Origin: a virus | IMG/VR virus record: IMGVR_UViG_3300031857_001447 | Location: 1-23,224 of that record | Direction: 5' to 3' (one strand) | Length of the DNA: 23,224 bases | In this document: one piece after another, positions 13,412 to 21,248 of the stretch | Layout of the letters: the number at the start of each line of letters is the position of its first letter | Numbering within the stretch: the stretch's first letter is position 1 | Program-made: the position numbers and the translations under genes | Notes under the pieces: model-generated | The model's database searches: none | Told to the model about the DNA's origin: nothing | What the model saw: the letters and a program-made list of their open reading frames with translations, nothing else

Positions 13412-13642
13412 ATGACACTACCAGACGAAAGATACCGTGCTATTAAGCAAGGTAAAAAACTATTAGAAGAATTATGCGATCCTGGAAAAACACCAAGAGT
13501 ACCTAGCATAGTTCGTGACAGAGCAAGAGGTGCATTACGTCACTATCCAAATGATTATGAATTGGATTCATTAGCGGAAAAATGTCCCGACCTGCTTGAT
13601 AAGCAAACGTTTAGTTTGTATACTAACGGTGTACACAGATAA
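13412..13642 (+). CDS. BPSL0761-family-like small protein
   Basis: A 76-residue basic protein with a strong AAGGAG ribosome binding site. Its N-terminus, MTLPDERYRAIKQGKKLLEEL, then DPGKTPRVPSIVRDRARGAL and RHYP, resembles the BPSL0761 family of small proteins found in bacteria and phages, whose function is unknown. Assignment is from memory of the MT[ML]PDER...RVP...LRHYP pattern. It sits between gp32 and uvsX, which suggests co-expression with the recombination genes but does not show a role. Confidence 0.7.
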   Translation: MTLPDERYRAIKQGKKLLEELCDPGKTPRVPSIVRDRARGALRHYPNDYELDSLAEKCPDLLDKQTFSLYTNGVHR

Positions 13643-13654
13643 TTAGGAGATATA

Positions 13655-14719
13655 ATGGCAAAACCATTTGATGTAAGTAAATTTAGAAAAGAGATTACTA
13701 AGAGTATTGAAGGTCTTAGTATAGGATATAACGACCCAACTGACTGGGTCAGTACAGGAAACTATGGACTTAACTATCTTATTAGTGGTGATTTTAACAA
13801 AGGCGTGCCTCTTGGCAAAGTCACTGTATTCGCTGGAGAAAGCGGTTCAGGCAAGTCTTTCATTTGTTCGGGCAACTTGGTACGCCATGCGCAACAACAA
13901 GGAATCTACGTAGTATTAGTAGATAGTGAAAACGCACTTGATGAAAAGTGGTTGCACGATTTAGGTGTAGACACTAGTGAAAGCAAATTGCTTAAACTCA
14001 ACATGGCTATGATTGATGACGTTGCTAAAACAATTAGTGAGTTTATGAAATCATACAAAACATTACCTGATACCGATCGTCCTAAGGTATTGTTCATTAT
14101 CGATTCATTGGGTATGTTGTTGACACCCACTGACGTTAATCAGTTTGAAGCAGGTGATATGAAAGGTGACATGGGTCGTAAGCCTAAAGCACTAACAGCA
14201 CTTGTTCGTAATTGTGTAAACATGTTTGGTAGTCATAATGTAGGACTAGTTGCTACTAATCACACATATGCTTCACAAGATATGTTTGATCCAGATGATA
14301 AAATCAGTGGTGGTCAAGGTTTCGTTTACGCCTCTTCAATTGTTGTTGCGATGAAGAAATTGAAACTTAAAGAAGATGAAGATGGTAACAAGATTTCTGA
14401 TGTAATGGGCATTCGTGCCGCTTGCAAGATTATGAAAACTCGTTATGCTAAACCTTTTGAAAGTATTCAAGTTAAGATTCCTTACGAATCAGGAATGAGT
14501 CCTTACTCTGGTTTGACTGACATGCTTGAGAAATCAGGTGCATTGAAAAAAGAAGGCAACAGTCTTGTATATACTACTAAAGACGGTGAGATTCTGAAAT
14601 CATTCCGTAAGGGTTGGGAAGCTAACAAAGATGGTTGTTTAGATAAAGTTATGCTAGAGTATACTGGTGTGACTAAGAGCATTGTAACCGCAGAGGTAGA
14701 AACCGAGGTAACAGAATGA
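13655..14719 (+). CDS. uvsX: UvsX RecA-like recombinase
   Basis: A 354-residue ATP-dependent strand-exchange protein that starts recombination-dependent replication and repair with UvsY and gp32. Visible landmarks are GESGSGKS (Walker A, 61-68), VLFIIDSLGML (Walker B, 145-155 with Asp150), LVATNHTYAS at 198-207 and KISGGQGFVYASS at 216-228, corresponding to the L2 DNA-binding and nucleotide-coupling region of RecA-type proteins. Length is close to T4 UvsX (391) and cyanophage copies. An AGGAG ribosome binding site precedes the start. The 3' end overlaps the acidic 82-residue gene by ATGA. Confidence 0.95.
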   Translation: MAKPFDVSKFRKEITKSIEGLSIGYNDPTDWVSTGNYGLNYLISGDFNKGVPLGKVTVFAGESGSGKSFICSGNLVRHAQQQGIYVVLVDSENALDEKWLHDLGVDTSESKLLKLNMAMIDDVAKTISEFMKSYKTLPDTDRPKVLFIIDSLGMLLTPTDVNQFEAGDMKGDMGRKPKALTALVRNCVNMFGSHNVGLVATNHTYASQDMFDPDDKISGGQGFVYASSIVVAMKKLKLKEDEDGNKISDVMGIRAACKIMKTRYAKPFESIQVKIPYESGMSPYSGLTDMLEKSGALKKEGNSLVYTTKDGEILKSFRKGWEANKDGCLDKVMLEYTGVTKSIVTAEVETEVTE

Positions 14720-14964
14720 GTTTAGTTGTGATTACCGAAGTATGGGAAGTATTGCGTGACCACGTTGATCTTAATGACCGAGGTGATGCCGCCGACTCTT
14801 TAGTAAATTTCTTGATGGATAACAACTATGAGGTTGACGATATCAAAGATGCTTTTAAAGATAAAGATATCACTAAGGCCTTGAAAGGTTATGCAGAACA
14901 ACATTTCCAAGAAGAAGACTACGAAGAATACGAAGAAGACCCCGATACTGATGAATGGGACTAA
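14716..14964 (+). CDS. Acidic small protein between uvsX and uvsY
   Basis: An 82-residue, strongly acidic protein. Residues 1-60 look like a helical domain (VITEVWEVLRDHVDLNDRGD, then AADSLVNFLMDNNYEVDDI). Residues 66-82 are almost all acidic (EEDYEEYEEDPDTDEWD). It starts in the ATGA overlap with uvsX and ends one base before uvsY, so the three proteins should be made together. The acidic tail could mimic DNA or replace the weakened acidic tail of gp32. That is speculation. No family name is known to me. Confidence 0.75.
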   Translation: MSLVVITEVWEVLRDHVDLNDRGDAADSLVNFLMDNNYEVDDIKDAFKDKDITKALKGYAEQHFQEEDYEEYEEDPDTDEWD

Positions 14965-15429
14965 ATGTCAAGCAATTGGTACACTAGGGTAAGCGCCGAT
15001 CTTTCAAAAATACCTGACTTCTTATCATACTATGATGCAGAGCTAGCCTCAGCAAAAAGCGATGTTAAAATTTTCGGTAACGTAGAAAAAAACATCTCTG
15101 CGTTACCGGGTATTACAGAGCACAGATTTAATCAACTACAAGAGATTGAAGCTGTACTACAATATCTTAATCTTCAACTACGCAAAATTCGTAGGAAACA
15201 TTTTCAAAAATACTTAGAAGCATATAATCGTGCATTGAGTGACCGAACTGCTGAGAAGTATGTTGAGGGTGAAGATGAAGTAATTGATATGGAAACAATC
15301 ATTAACGAAGTGGCACTACTACGAAATAAATGGTTGGGTACGATGAAAGGTTTAGATTCAAAGAATTTCATGCTCGGGCACATTGTTCGTTTAAGAGCCG
15401 CTGGTATGGAAGACATAACTGTTAGTTAA
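14965..15429 (+). CDS. uvsY: UvsY-like recombination mediator
   Basis: A 154-residue helical protein. In T4, UvsY loads UvsX onto gp32-coated single-stranded DNA. The sequence fits the phage UvsY family as I know it from cyanophages: a basic helix around LRKIRRKHFQKYLEAYNRAL (175-234 nt into the second half of the domain), then the segment NEVALLRNKWLGTMKGLDSK and the C-terminus HIVRLRAAGMEDITV. The position directly after uvsX and the acidic gene supports the call. T4 UvsY is 137 residues. No Walker or metal motif is present, as expected. Confidence 0.82.
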   Translation: MSSNWYTRVSADLSKIPDFLSYYDAELASAKSDVKIFGNVEKNISALPGITEHRFNQLQEIEAVLQYLNLQLRKIRRKHFQKYLEAYNRALSDRTAEKYVEGEDEVIDMETIINEVALLRNKWLGTMKGLDSKNFMLGHIVRLRAAGMEDITVS

Positions 15430-15438
15430 TAAAATAAT

Positions 15439-16245
15439 ATGACAACACTTAATACACGCAACATTAATACTATCACTGTATCACCATTGGCAAGTCCAAA
15501 CATTGGTGCCTACTCGTTTAGTAATAATCATTCAATGAATAATGTTTTTAGTTTAGATTCATTTATGAATGATAGAAACATGAATCCGGATGTAAAGAAA
15601 TATGAAATATATGAAAGTCCAATTGATTTACTAGCACTCAGCAGTGCTTGGAAAAGACTGCGTGATGCAGGTATTGCTCAAGGCAAGATAGGCAAGTTAT
15701 TAGATAAAGAATTATTTGAATCCTTGATTAGTGAAGATTATTCCCATGCTGAACGTATACGTGATTACTATAGCAAGAAAATAGTAATGTGGAAACTTAA
15801 AGGTGAACGAATGTCTAATTACCGAAATGACTTGTGTACATTTGTTCATAGTGATGGTACAAAATTTCGTGAAGAAATGTTGGGGCTAGCATATTACTTA
15901 CCCGCATTTTATGAATATGATAATCAGTTAGATGAAGTTCGACTACAAGTTGAGCCACCGTGTCTTGCAAAGAACCCCATGATTAATTCTAGTAGGACGT
16001 TGACACCTATCAAACGTATTACGCAAAAAACTAAACGTGTAAATGTGGTACAATATTGGTTGAAAGACACTAGAAATGACTACGCCGTAATGATTCAGAT
16101 TGAAGCAAAAAATCAGTTAGAACACTTGTGGAATCATGTTTTCAACACCAGTAATTTGATTGAAATTCACGGAAATTTTCATCTTAAACAACGTGATAAT
16201 TTTGAATACTTGAGTGTTACAAATTGGGAACTAACCCGAGGTTGA
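15439..16245 (+). CDS. Conserved phage protein, unknown function
   Basis: A 268-residue soluble protein. The first 50 residues are N/S-rich and probably flexible. The rest is mixed alpha/beta with helical stretches (SSAWKRLRDAGIAQGKIGKL, YSHAERIRDYYSKKIVMWKL) and a strand-rich C-terminal half ending FEYLSVTNWELTRG. I see no catalytic motif or metal site. A replication-associated role is only suggested by its place after uvsY. It has no Shine-Dalgarno, and AT-rich sequence (AATAAAATAAT) precedes the ATG. Its stop codon TGA lies inside the -35 box of the next promoter. Confidence 0.75.
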   Translation: MTTLNTRNINTITVSPLASPNIGAYSFSNNHSMNNVFSLDSFMNDRNMNPDVKKYEIYESPIDLLALSSAWKRLRDAGIAQGKIGKLLDKELFESLISEDYSHAERIRDYYSKKIVMWKLKGERMSNYRNDLCTFVHSDGTKFREEMLGLAYYLPAFYEYDNQLDEVRLQVEPPCLAKNPMINSSRTLTPIKRITQKTKRVNVVQYWLKDTRNDYAVMIQIEAKNQLEHLWNHVFNTSNLIEIHGNFHLKQRDNFEYLSVTNWELTRG

Positions 16246-16270
16246 CATTAAATGGATTTGGCTCTATAAT
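16242..16270 (+). promoter_or_regulatory. Consensus sigma70 promoter of the 16301 gene
   Basis: TTGACA (16242-16247) and TATAAT (16265-16270) are both perfect, with 17-bp spacing. The -35 box contains the stop codon of the upstream gene. Its flank resembles the two promoters at 16523 and 16973. Confidence 0.9.
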
Positions 16271-16300
16271 AGAGTCTTATTCAGTCAAAAGGAGTTGTTC

Positions 16301-16519
16301 ATGGGTTACAAAGTTGTTGCTGACAAGTATCAGATGGATGAAATGCGTACCAAATATGGTCCTCGCAAAGGTCTAGAAGGACCCTTTAATTTCTCCGGAC
16401 GAGTGTTGTATTATGACAACAATGAAGGTTCCTACTATGATCCCACTACAGACTTCTATGTGGAATCGTCAGAAATGGCTGTAATCCACTCTAAAATTGT
16501 TGATATTTTAAAGTCTTAA
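16301..16519 (+). CDS. Small protein under a strong promoter, unknown function
   Basis: A 72-residue protein starting MGYKVVADKYQMDEMRTKYG. I chose ATG 16301, not the in-frame TTG at 16295, because AAAGGAG (16287-16293) is then 7 nt upstream. It has two Tyr-rich strand-like segments (SGRVLYYDNNEGSYYD and TDFYVES) and a C-terminal helix. No known motif was recognised. A perfect promoter and ribosome binding site imply high early expression, typical of host-takeover proteins. That is inference. Confidence 0.75.
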   Translation: MGYKVVADKYQMDEMRTKYGPRKGLEGPFNFSGRVLYYDNNEGSYYDPTTDFYVESSEMAVIHSKIVDILKS

Positions 16520-16538
16520 AATTTGACAATAAATGGGT
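16515..16538 (+). repeat. 24-bp direct repeat carrying the -35 region, copy 1
   Basis: Identical to 16965-16988. The shared unit runs from CTTAAAATTTGACA to ATAAATGGGT, so it includes the tail of the upstream gene, the -35 box and the proximal spacer. Confidence 0.95.
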
Positions 16539-16551
16539 TTGGGTATATAAT
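16523..16551 (+). promoter_or_regulatory. Consensus sigma70 promoter of the 16585 gene
   Basis: TTGACA (16523-16528), 17 bp, TATAAT (16546-16551), both perfect. It begins 4 nt after the stop of the preceding gene. Predicted leader is about 27 nt. Confidence 0.9.
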
Positions 16552-16584
16552 AGAATCTTAGACAGTAAAGAAGAGGACTACGAA

Positions 16585-16962
16585 ATGACTACAGAATTCA
16601 AATCTTGGGAAGAGTTGACACAATTAGAACAAGCCCGGGAACTTTACTGGGACATGTACAAGGATGCTTATGGCGTTCGCCCTCGCGGTATTGACACTTC
16701 CACTTGGACTTTGGAGCAGTTCGAAGCCGAGTTCGAAGGACTTGGTGTAGCTATTGAAGCCGAAGAAACGGCCCGTAAGGAATCACAACAAAACGCAATT
16801 TTCTCTTTTGAGAAAAGGGTTGATGACCTGATCTACTCAGGTGCTAAGGACCGTGCAACAGCAATTCGCTGGATCCACGAAGCTGAGGACACTCAGGGTG
16901 ATGATGAGTACCTGTGCTATACATTGGGCTTGCCCTATCAATACTTTCGCAAGGCCGCTTAA
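16585..16962 (+). CDS. Conserved phage protein of unknown function, G+C-richer than neighbours
   Basis: A 125-residue acidic, helical protein. The core WDMYKDAYGVRPRGIDTSTW (about 22-41) looks strongly conserved, and I recall similar segments in other aquatic phage and bacterial small proteins without known function. The C-terminal half has two helices (FSFEKRVDDLIYSGAKDRAT and an acidic HEAEDTQGDDEY). Codon choice is visibly more G+C-rich than in neighbouring genes (CGC, GCC and CTG codons), which hints at separate acquisition or high expression. It has its own perfect promoter and an AGAGG ribosome binding site 8 nt before the ATG. Confidence 0.8.
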   Translation: MTTEFKSWEELTQLEQARELYWDMYKDAYGVRPRGIDTSTWTLEQFEAEFEGLGVAIEAEETARKESQQNAIFSFEKRVDDLIYSGAKDRATAIRWIHEAEDTQGDDEYLCYTLGLPYQYFRKAA

Positions 16963-16964
16963 GG

Positions 16965-16988
16965 CTTAAAATTTGACAATAAATGGGT
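16965..16988 (+). repeat. 24-bp direct repeat carrying the -35 region, copy 2
   Basis: Exact copy of 16515-16538, 450 bp downstream. It again begins just after a TAA stop codon. Confidence 0.95.
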
Positions 16989-17001
16989 ATTGTGCTACAA
17001 T
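16973..17001 (+). promoter_or_regulatory. Sigma70-like promoter of the AAA+ ATPase gene
   Basis: TTGACA (16973-16978), 17 bp, TACAAT (16996-17001). One mismatch in the -10 box makes it slightly weaker than the two upstream promoters. Confidence 0.85.
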
Positions 17002-17033
17002 ACTTGTATTGACACTGAAACAAAGGAAATTAA

Positions 17034-18038
17034 ATGTCTACTATTCGTATTAAATCAGGTTCTTATCGTAAAATTGACGTTAAGAATGAAGTGTTCACTC
17101 TTGTTAAAGGATATCAAGTGGGTGTTAAAGGTGGTTTTGTAACAGTAAAAAATGACGGACAGTTCCCCGGCTGGGGCGATACTGTCAAGGTAAATGTTGA
17201 CAAACAAGATTCTATTGAATTTTTGTCAGGCAAGCCCTCTACTCATGTTAAAGAAACTGTAACAGAGTCAGAAGTAGAGGCAATGGACCGTATTGCGACA
17301 CGTTTTGCAGTACTTGATGAAATGTCTAAGGCATGCATCAGTGGTGACATACGTGCTATGATTGTGACAGGTCCTGCAGGTATCGGCAAGTCACATGGTG
17401 TGAATTTGCAAATGGAAAAAGCAAGTATGTTTGACAGACTTGCAAGCAAAAAAGTTCGTTTTGAAGTTGTCAAAGGTGCTATGTCAGGTATCGGCTTGTT
17501 CGCTAAGTTGTACAAATTTAGTGATGCTAAGAACGTGCTAGTGTTTGATGATTGCGATATCTGGGAAGATCAAGATGCTATCAACGTACTCAAAGGTGCG
17601 CTTGATTCAGGTAAGACACGTAGAATTTCTTGGAATAAAGATTCACGTATTTTGCGTGAAGAAGGTATCCCGAATTCTTTCAACTTCAACGGCTCAATTA
17701 TTTTTATTACAAACAAATCGTTTGATGCAAAGAAAGCCGGCAAGATGCAACCTCACTTAGATGCATTGCAGAGTCGTTGTCACTTTCTGGACCTGACAGT
17801 TGATAGTGAGCGTGACAAAATGTTGCGTATCAAACAAGTGCATCGTGATGCTGATGGTGGTTTGTTTGCTGATTATGATTTTACTCAAATTCAGACAGAT
17901 GAAATCATGTCGTTCATTTGGGACAATCATACAAAATTGCGTGAAGTGTCCTTGCGTATGTGTTTGAAGGTTGCTGACTTAGTTAAGATTAGTGCTAACT
18001 GGCGCGAACTTGCTAAAGCAACTTGCATGAAAGCATAA
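17034..18038 (+). CDS. AAA+ ATPase
   Basis: A 334-residue protein. Residues about 18-58 look like a small beta-barrel (FTLVKGYQVGVKGGFVTVK, GWGDTVKVNVD). An AAA+ module follows, with MIVTGPAGIGKSHG containing Walker A (113-120), NVLVFDDCD (Walker B, 167-175), IIFITNKS with sensor-1 Asn227, and LQSRCHF with likely arginine finger Arg248. The C-terminal helical lid (255-334) ends WRELAKATCMKA. It is not the gp44 clamp loader or gp41 helicase by motif. The family and partner are unknown. It has its own promoter, an AAAGGA ribosome binding site and a strong terminator behind it, so it can be expressed alone. Confidence 0.85.
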   Translation: MSTIRIKSGSYRKIDVKNEVFTLVKGYQVGVKGGFVTVKNDGQFPGWGDTVKVNVDKQDSIEFLSGKPSTHVKETVTESEVEAMDRIATRFAVLDEMSKACISGDIRAMIVTGPAGIGKSHGVNLQMEKASMFDRLASKKVRFEVVKGAMSGIGLFAKLYKFSDAKNVLVFDDCDIWEDQDAINVLKGALDSGKTRRISWNKDSRILREEGIPNSFNFNGSIIFITNKSFDAKKAGKMQPHLDALQSRCHFLDLTVDSERDKMLRIKQVHRDADGGLFADYDFTQIQTDEIMSFIWDNHTKLREVSLRMCLKVADLVKISANWRELAKATCMKA

Positions 18039-18110
18039 CCCCTGCAGTGTGCGTAGCGGCAATGACAATAAGTCCGCTTCGATAAGTTTTTCATTTCGTT
18101 TCTTTCTTTC

Positions 18111-18135
18111 GGGGAACTTATGTTCCCCTTTTTTT
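18111..18135 (+). terminator. Intrinsic (rho-independent) terminator
   Basis: GGGGAAC (18111-18117) pairs with GTTCCCC (18122-18128) across a TTAT loop, followed by seven T. It closes the 16.2-18.0 kb transcription block. In the 72 nt between the ATPase stop and this stem, a weaker fold (AGCG...CGCT enclosing GAC/GTC, about 18054-18077) is possible. Confidence 0.93.
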
Positions 18136-18177
18136 GCCAGTAAGTATTGTATTACTATCTGAATAAGTATATAATGA

Positions 18178-19260
18178 ATGATGACAAAAAAGCCTCATAC
18201 TAAAGAACAATTGGTAGATTATCTATCAAAGTATATAAGTCTGGGCACTTACGATAAAAAGTTTGTGAATAACTTATTGCAACTTAATATTGCCGCAGGT
18301 AAATCAGTTACTACAAACCAATCTGCATTGTTAGACAAGATTGTTTTACGATATCAACGTCAATTGTCAAAGGCCGAATTAAGCAGTATTGAATTGGTTA
18401 GGTTATCTTGGACTGTTCCTCCTATTGAAAGCTCACCTATATATACTGAGGCTCATATCTCTATAATGGATGACACCACTATAATTATTCATAGCCCTTA
18501 TAAAAAGGATTTTGTAAAAGAACTAAAGAACCTTGAATATATGAATTGGGACCGAGAAAACAAAATGTGGTCTGCGGTAGCATCAGAACAAACATTGAAA
18601 TCAATTTTGGAAATAGTCACTGCGTACTATGACAAAGTAAACTATTGCCCTGTCGTTCAACAGGTAATCGATACAGTAAAAGAACATAAGGACATTCGAT
18701 ATTGGAATCCTACTCTTGCAAGGATTAACGGTAACCTATATGTCATGGCTGCAAATCCATCATTGATGGCAGCAATAGAACATCTACCATTGAACACGGA
18801 ATATCATACTCTTGCTAGACTAAGTAGAATGGGAATTAGAATCGATCCCGCACTAATAAGTGATATACATGACGAGTTAGGCGGCACCGATGAAGTTATG
18901 AATAAACTTATTTTTGCATTAGACCCGCAACCGAAAATTGAAATTACTGACACGAATAGACTGATAGAGTATTTGCAAAATATTAAAGCAGACATGGTTT
19001 TGTTAGCAGAATGGTTCGGCACAAACAAGAGTATTGTTATGGAATTAGCTAATTTATTGAAAGCTAACAACATTACACATAGGGTTTTAAAAAGTAAAGC
19101 GGGTAACCTATCAAAAGATAAGAGTAACATTAACTTGCGAAAATGTGAGATGCCAGTTAAAATTAACATGAGCACCTTTACCGCGCACAGTTCTACTAAA
19201 CATGTTGCAAAAACAATACAGATAGTAAACAGTAGTGGGATTTATATAGAATACAAATGA
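18178..19260 (+). CDS. HARP-like domain protein coupled to UvsW
   Basis: A 360-residue protein. Residues 93-147 (HISIMDDTTIIIHSPYKKD, then LKNLEYMNWDRENKMWSAV) fit the HARP-type pattern: a hydrophobic strand, a PY-x-x-x-F helix, and W-D-x-x-N/T-x-x-W followed by a short helix. In SMARCAL1-type proteins this domain precedes a SNF2 helicase and supports annealing and fork remodelling. Here the helicase UvsW is the next gene, overlapping by ATGA. The C-terminal 110 residues look alpha/beta but have no clear motif. Start choice is uncertain: ATGs at 18178 and 18181 are in frame. A TATAAT box at 18170-18175 would give a leaderless message. No Shine-Dalgarno is visible. Confidence 0.7.
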   Translation: MMTKKPHTKEQLVDYLSKYISLGTYDKKFVNNLLQLNIAAGKSVTTNQSALLDKIVLRYQRQLSKAELSSIELVRLSWTVPPIESSPIYTEAHISIMDDTTIIIHSPYKKDFVKELKNLEYMNWDRENKMWSAVASEQTLKSILEIVTAYYDKVNYCPVVQQVIDTVKEHKDIRYWNPTLARINGNLYVMAANPSLMAAIEHLPLNTEYHTLARLSRMGIRIDPALISDIHDELGGTDEVMNKLIFALDPQPKIEITDTNRLIEYLQNIKADMVLLAEWFGTNKSIVMELANLLKANNITHRVLKSKAGNLSKDKSNINLRKCEMPVKINMSTFTAHSSTKHVAKTIQIVNSSGIYIEYK

Positions 19261-20735
19261 AACAATGTAAAATAATCGTCAAAGACGAAGTAAACGTAAA
19301 AATAGAAGGACTAGAATTAGGAGAGCGTAAAGCTCTAATGAAGCTATTCGAGTTTGAAGTCCCGGGTGCGAGGTATTTGCCAAGTGTCCGATTAGGTAGG
19401 TGGAATGGAAAAACCAGTTACTTTAGTCTTGGCGGTTCAAGTTACATCAACTTGCTACCCGAAATTCTTCCTGTACTAGAAAATTCAGGATATGATATTG
19501 AGTTGGAAGATACCCGCACCTATCAAACTTCTTTCTCTTTTTTAGAAGTAACAGAGCAAACTTTTAAAAATAAAGTCTGGCCAACAAAGCATCCTAAAGC
19601 AGGGGAACCTGTTGTATTGCGTGACTATCAAATTGAGATTATAAATAACTATCTTAAAAATCCGCAATCATTGCAGGAAATTGCAACAGGAGCCGGTAAG
19701 ACGTTAATCACTGCCGCACTTAGTTACACTATGGAACAGTATGGTCGTTCAATTGTCATTGTTCCAAACACTAGTCTTGTAACACAAACAGAAGCAGATT
19801 ACATTAACTTGGGTCTTGATGTTGGTGTATACTATGGTGGACGTAAAGAGTTTAATAAGACACACACTATCTGCACATGGCAATCATTAGGTAACATGCT
19901 TAAGAATACTAAATCAGGTGAAGCAGAAGTTGGCATAGGAGATTTCCTTGAAGGTGTAGTATGTGTTATTGTCGATGAAGTTCATCAAGCAAAGGCAGAC
20001 GTATTAAAAACATTACTCACTGGAGTAATGAGTCACATACCATTACGTTGGGGATTGACTGGCACTATACCTAAAGCTAAATTTGAATCAATGTCACTGA
20101 CTGTTAGCTTAGGCCCGGTTATCGGTAAACTATCAGCCAGTGAGTTACAAGATCAAGGTGTGTTGAGTAATTGTCACGTTAATATTTTGCAATTACAAGA
20201 TGCAGTAGAGTTTCCAAACTACCAAACTGAACTCAAGTACCTAGTTGAGAATGGTCAGCGTATGGATTGCATAGCCGCACGTGTGCATACAATTAGGGTT
20301 ACAGGAAATACATTGGTACTGGTTGATAGAATTGAAGCTGGTAAAATATTGCATCTTAAGTTAGAAGAATTGGGTATACCGGAAGATGAAGTTGTGTTTG
20401 TTTCAGGTGGAACAAAAGGTACCACACGAACAGAACACTATGATGACATTGCTACAGCCACTAACAAGATTATAATTGCAACATATGGTGTAGCCGCAGT
20501 CGGTATTAATATACCTAGGATCTTCAATGTAGTATTGATTGAACCGGGTAAGAGTTTTGTTCGAGTTATTCAAAGTATCGGACGAGGCATTCGTAAAGCA
20601 GAAGACAAAGACTTTGTGAATATCTGGGATATCACTAGTAGTTGTAAGTTTGCCAAAAGACATCTAACACAACGTAAGACCTTTTATAAAGAGGCTAACT
20701 ACCCGTTTGATGTTGAAAAAATTAAGTATAAGTGA
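19257..20735 (+). CDS. uvsW: UvsW-type superfamily 2 helicase
   Basis: A 492-residue ATP-dependent helicase. In T4, UvsW unwinds R-loops, regresses stalled forks and moves Holliday junctions, switching the phage from origin-driven to recombination-driven replication. Visible motifs are LRDYQ (Q motif, 121-125), IATGAGKT (motif I, 142-149), IVDEVHQ (motif II, 238-244), GLTGT (motif III, 266-270), ATYGVAAVGINIP (motif V region, 408-420) and QSIGRGIRK (motif VI, 439-447). Residues 1-110 form the small N-terminal substrate domain. Length matches T4 UvsW (about 500). It is coupled by ATGA to the HARP-like gene. Confidence 0.95.
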   Translation: MKQCKIIVKDEVNVKIEGLELGERKALMKLFEFEVPGARYLPSVRLGRWNGKTSYFSLGGSSYINLLPEILPVLENSGYDIELEDTRTYQTSFSFLEVTEQTFKNKVWPTKHPKAGEPVVLRDYQIEIINNYLKNPQSLQEIATGAGKTLITAALSYTMEQYGRSIVIVPNTSLVTQTEADYINLGLDVGVYYGGRKEFNKTHTICTWQSLGNMLKNTKSGEAEVGIGDFLEGVVCVIVDEVHQAKADVLKTLLTGVMSHIPLRWGLTGTIPKAKFESMSLTVSLGPVIGKLSASELQDQGVLSNCHVNILQLQDAVEFPNYQTELKYLVENGQRMDCIAARVHTIRVTGNTLVLVDRIEAGKILHLKLEELGIPEDEVVFVSGGTKGTTRTEHYDDIATATNKIIIATYGVAAVGINIPRIFNVVLIEPGKSFVRVIQSIGRGIRKAEDKDFVNIWDITSSCKFAKRHLTQRKTFYKEANYPFDVEKIKYK

Positions 20736-20747
20736 TACAATAACAAT

Positions 20748-21248
20748 ATGAGAATTTTAACCTTAGACGATACTTATTATAATTTAGAGACTTTACCTGA
20801 TGAGGTGGATGATTTACGTTTTGCTATACTAGATAACAGCAACCCACAGAATGTAGATTATCACTACATTCCTCTAATCTTTTTAGAATCATTTAATAGC
20901 CCTGCTCTAGTACTAAAGATAGGTAACAAGATAGTAAAGATGCCAGTTGATTGGCAAATATTAATAGGTGAACCTGATATGGGTGACTTAGAAACATTGC
21001 CTCTTACTAGTATTAATGATAGAGGATTCAAAGCATATGAATTCAATCCACTATCGGCATTTAGGCCTAGCTTCTTGGATATTGAAATCGTAGACATTTA
21101 CCATGATGTTACATGGTATGCACCTCGATTAAAGAACGGACAGTTTTTATGTGTTCCGATTGATGATGATGTAAAACCTAGATGTGTTTATTTTGTAAAA
21201 GAGATTAGTAGAAATTGTGAGATTGTAGATTATAGTCAGGCATTCTAA
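20748..21248 (+). CDS. Conserved phage protein between uvsW and gene 62, unknown function
   Basis: A 166-residue, acidic, strand-rich protein. Well-preserved-looking segments are PALVLKIGNKIVKMPVDWQ (about 52-70), PLTSINDRGFKAYEFNPLS (about 85-103) and WYAPRLKNGQ (about 124-133). From memory similar proteins occur beside replication genes in cyanophages, but I know no function. The start codon follows 12 nt after uvsW, and no clear Shine-Dalgarno is present. Its TAA overlaps the ATG of the clamp-loader gene (TAATG), so it is probably made together with it. Confidence 0.78.
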   Translation: MRILTLDDTYYNLETLPDEVDDLRFAILDNSNPQNVDYHYIPLIFLESFNSPALVLKIGNKIVKMPVDWQILIGEPDMGDLETLPLTSINDRGFKAYEFNPLSAFRPSFLDIEIVDIYHDVTWYAPRLKNGQFLCVPIDDDVKPRCVYFVKEISRNCEIVDYSQAF

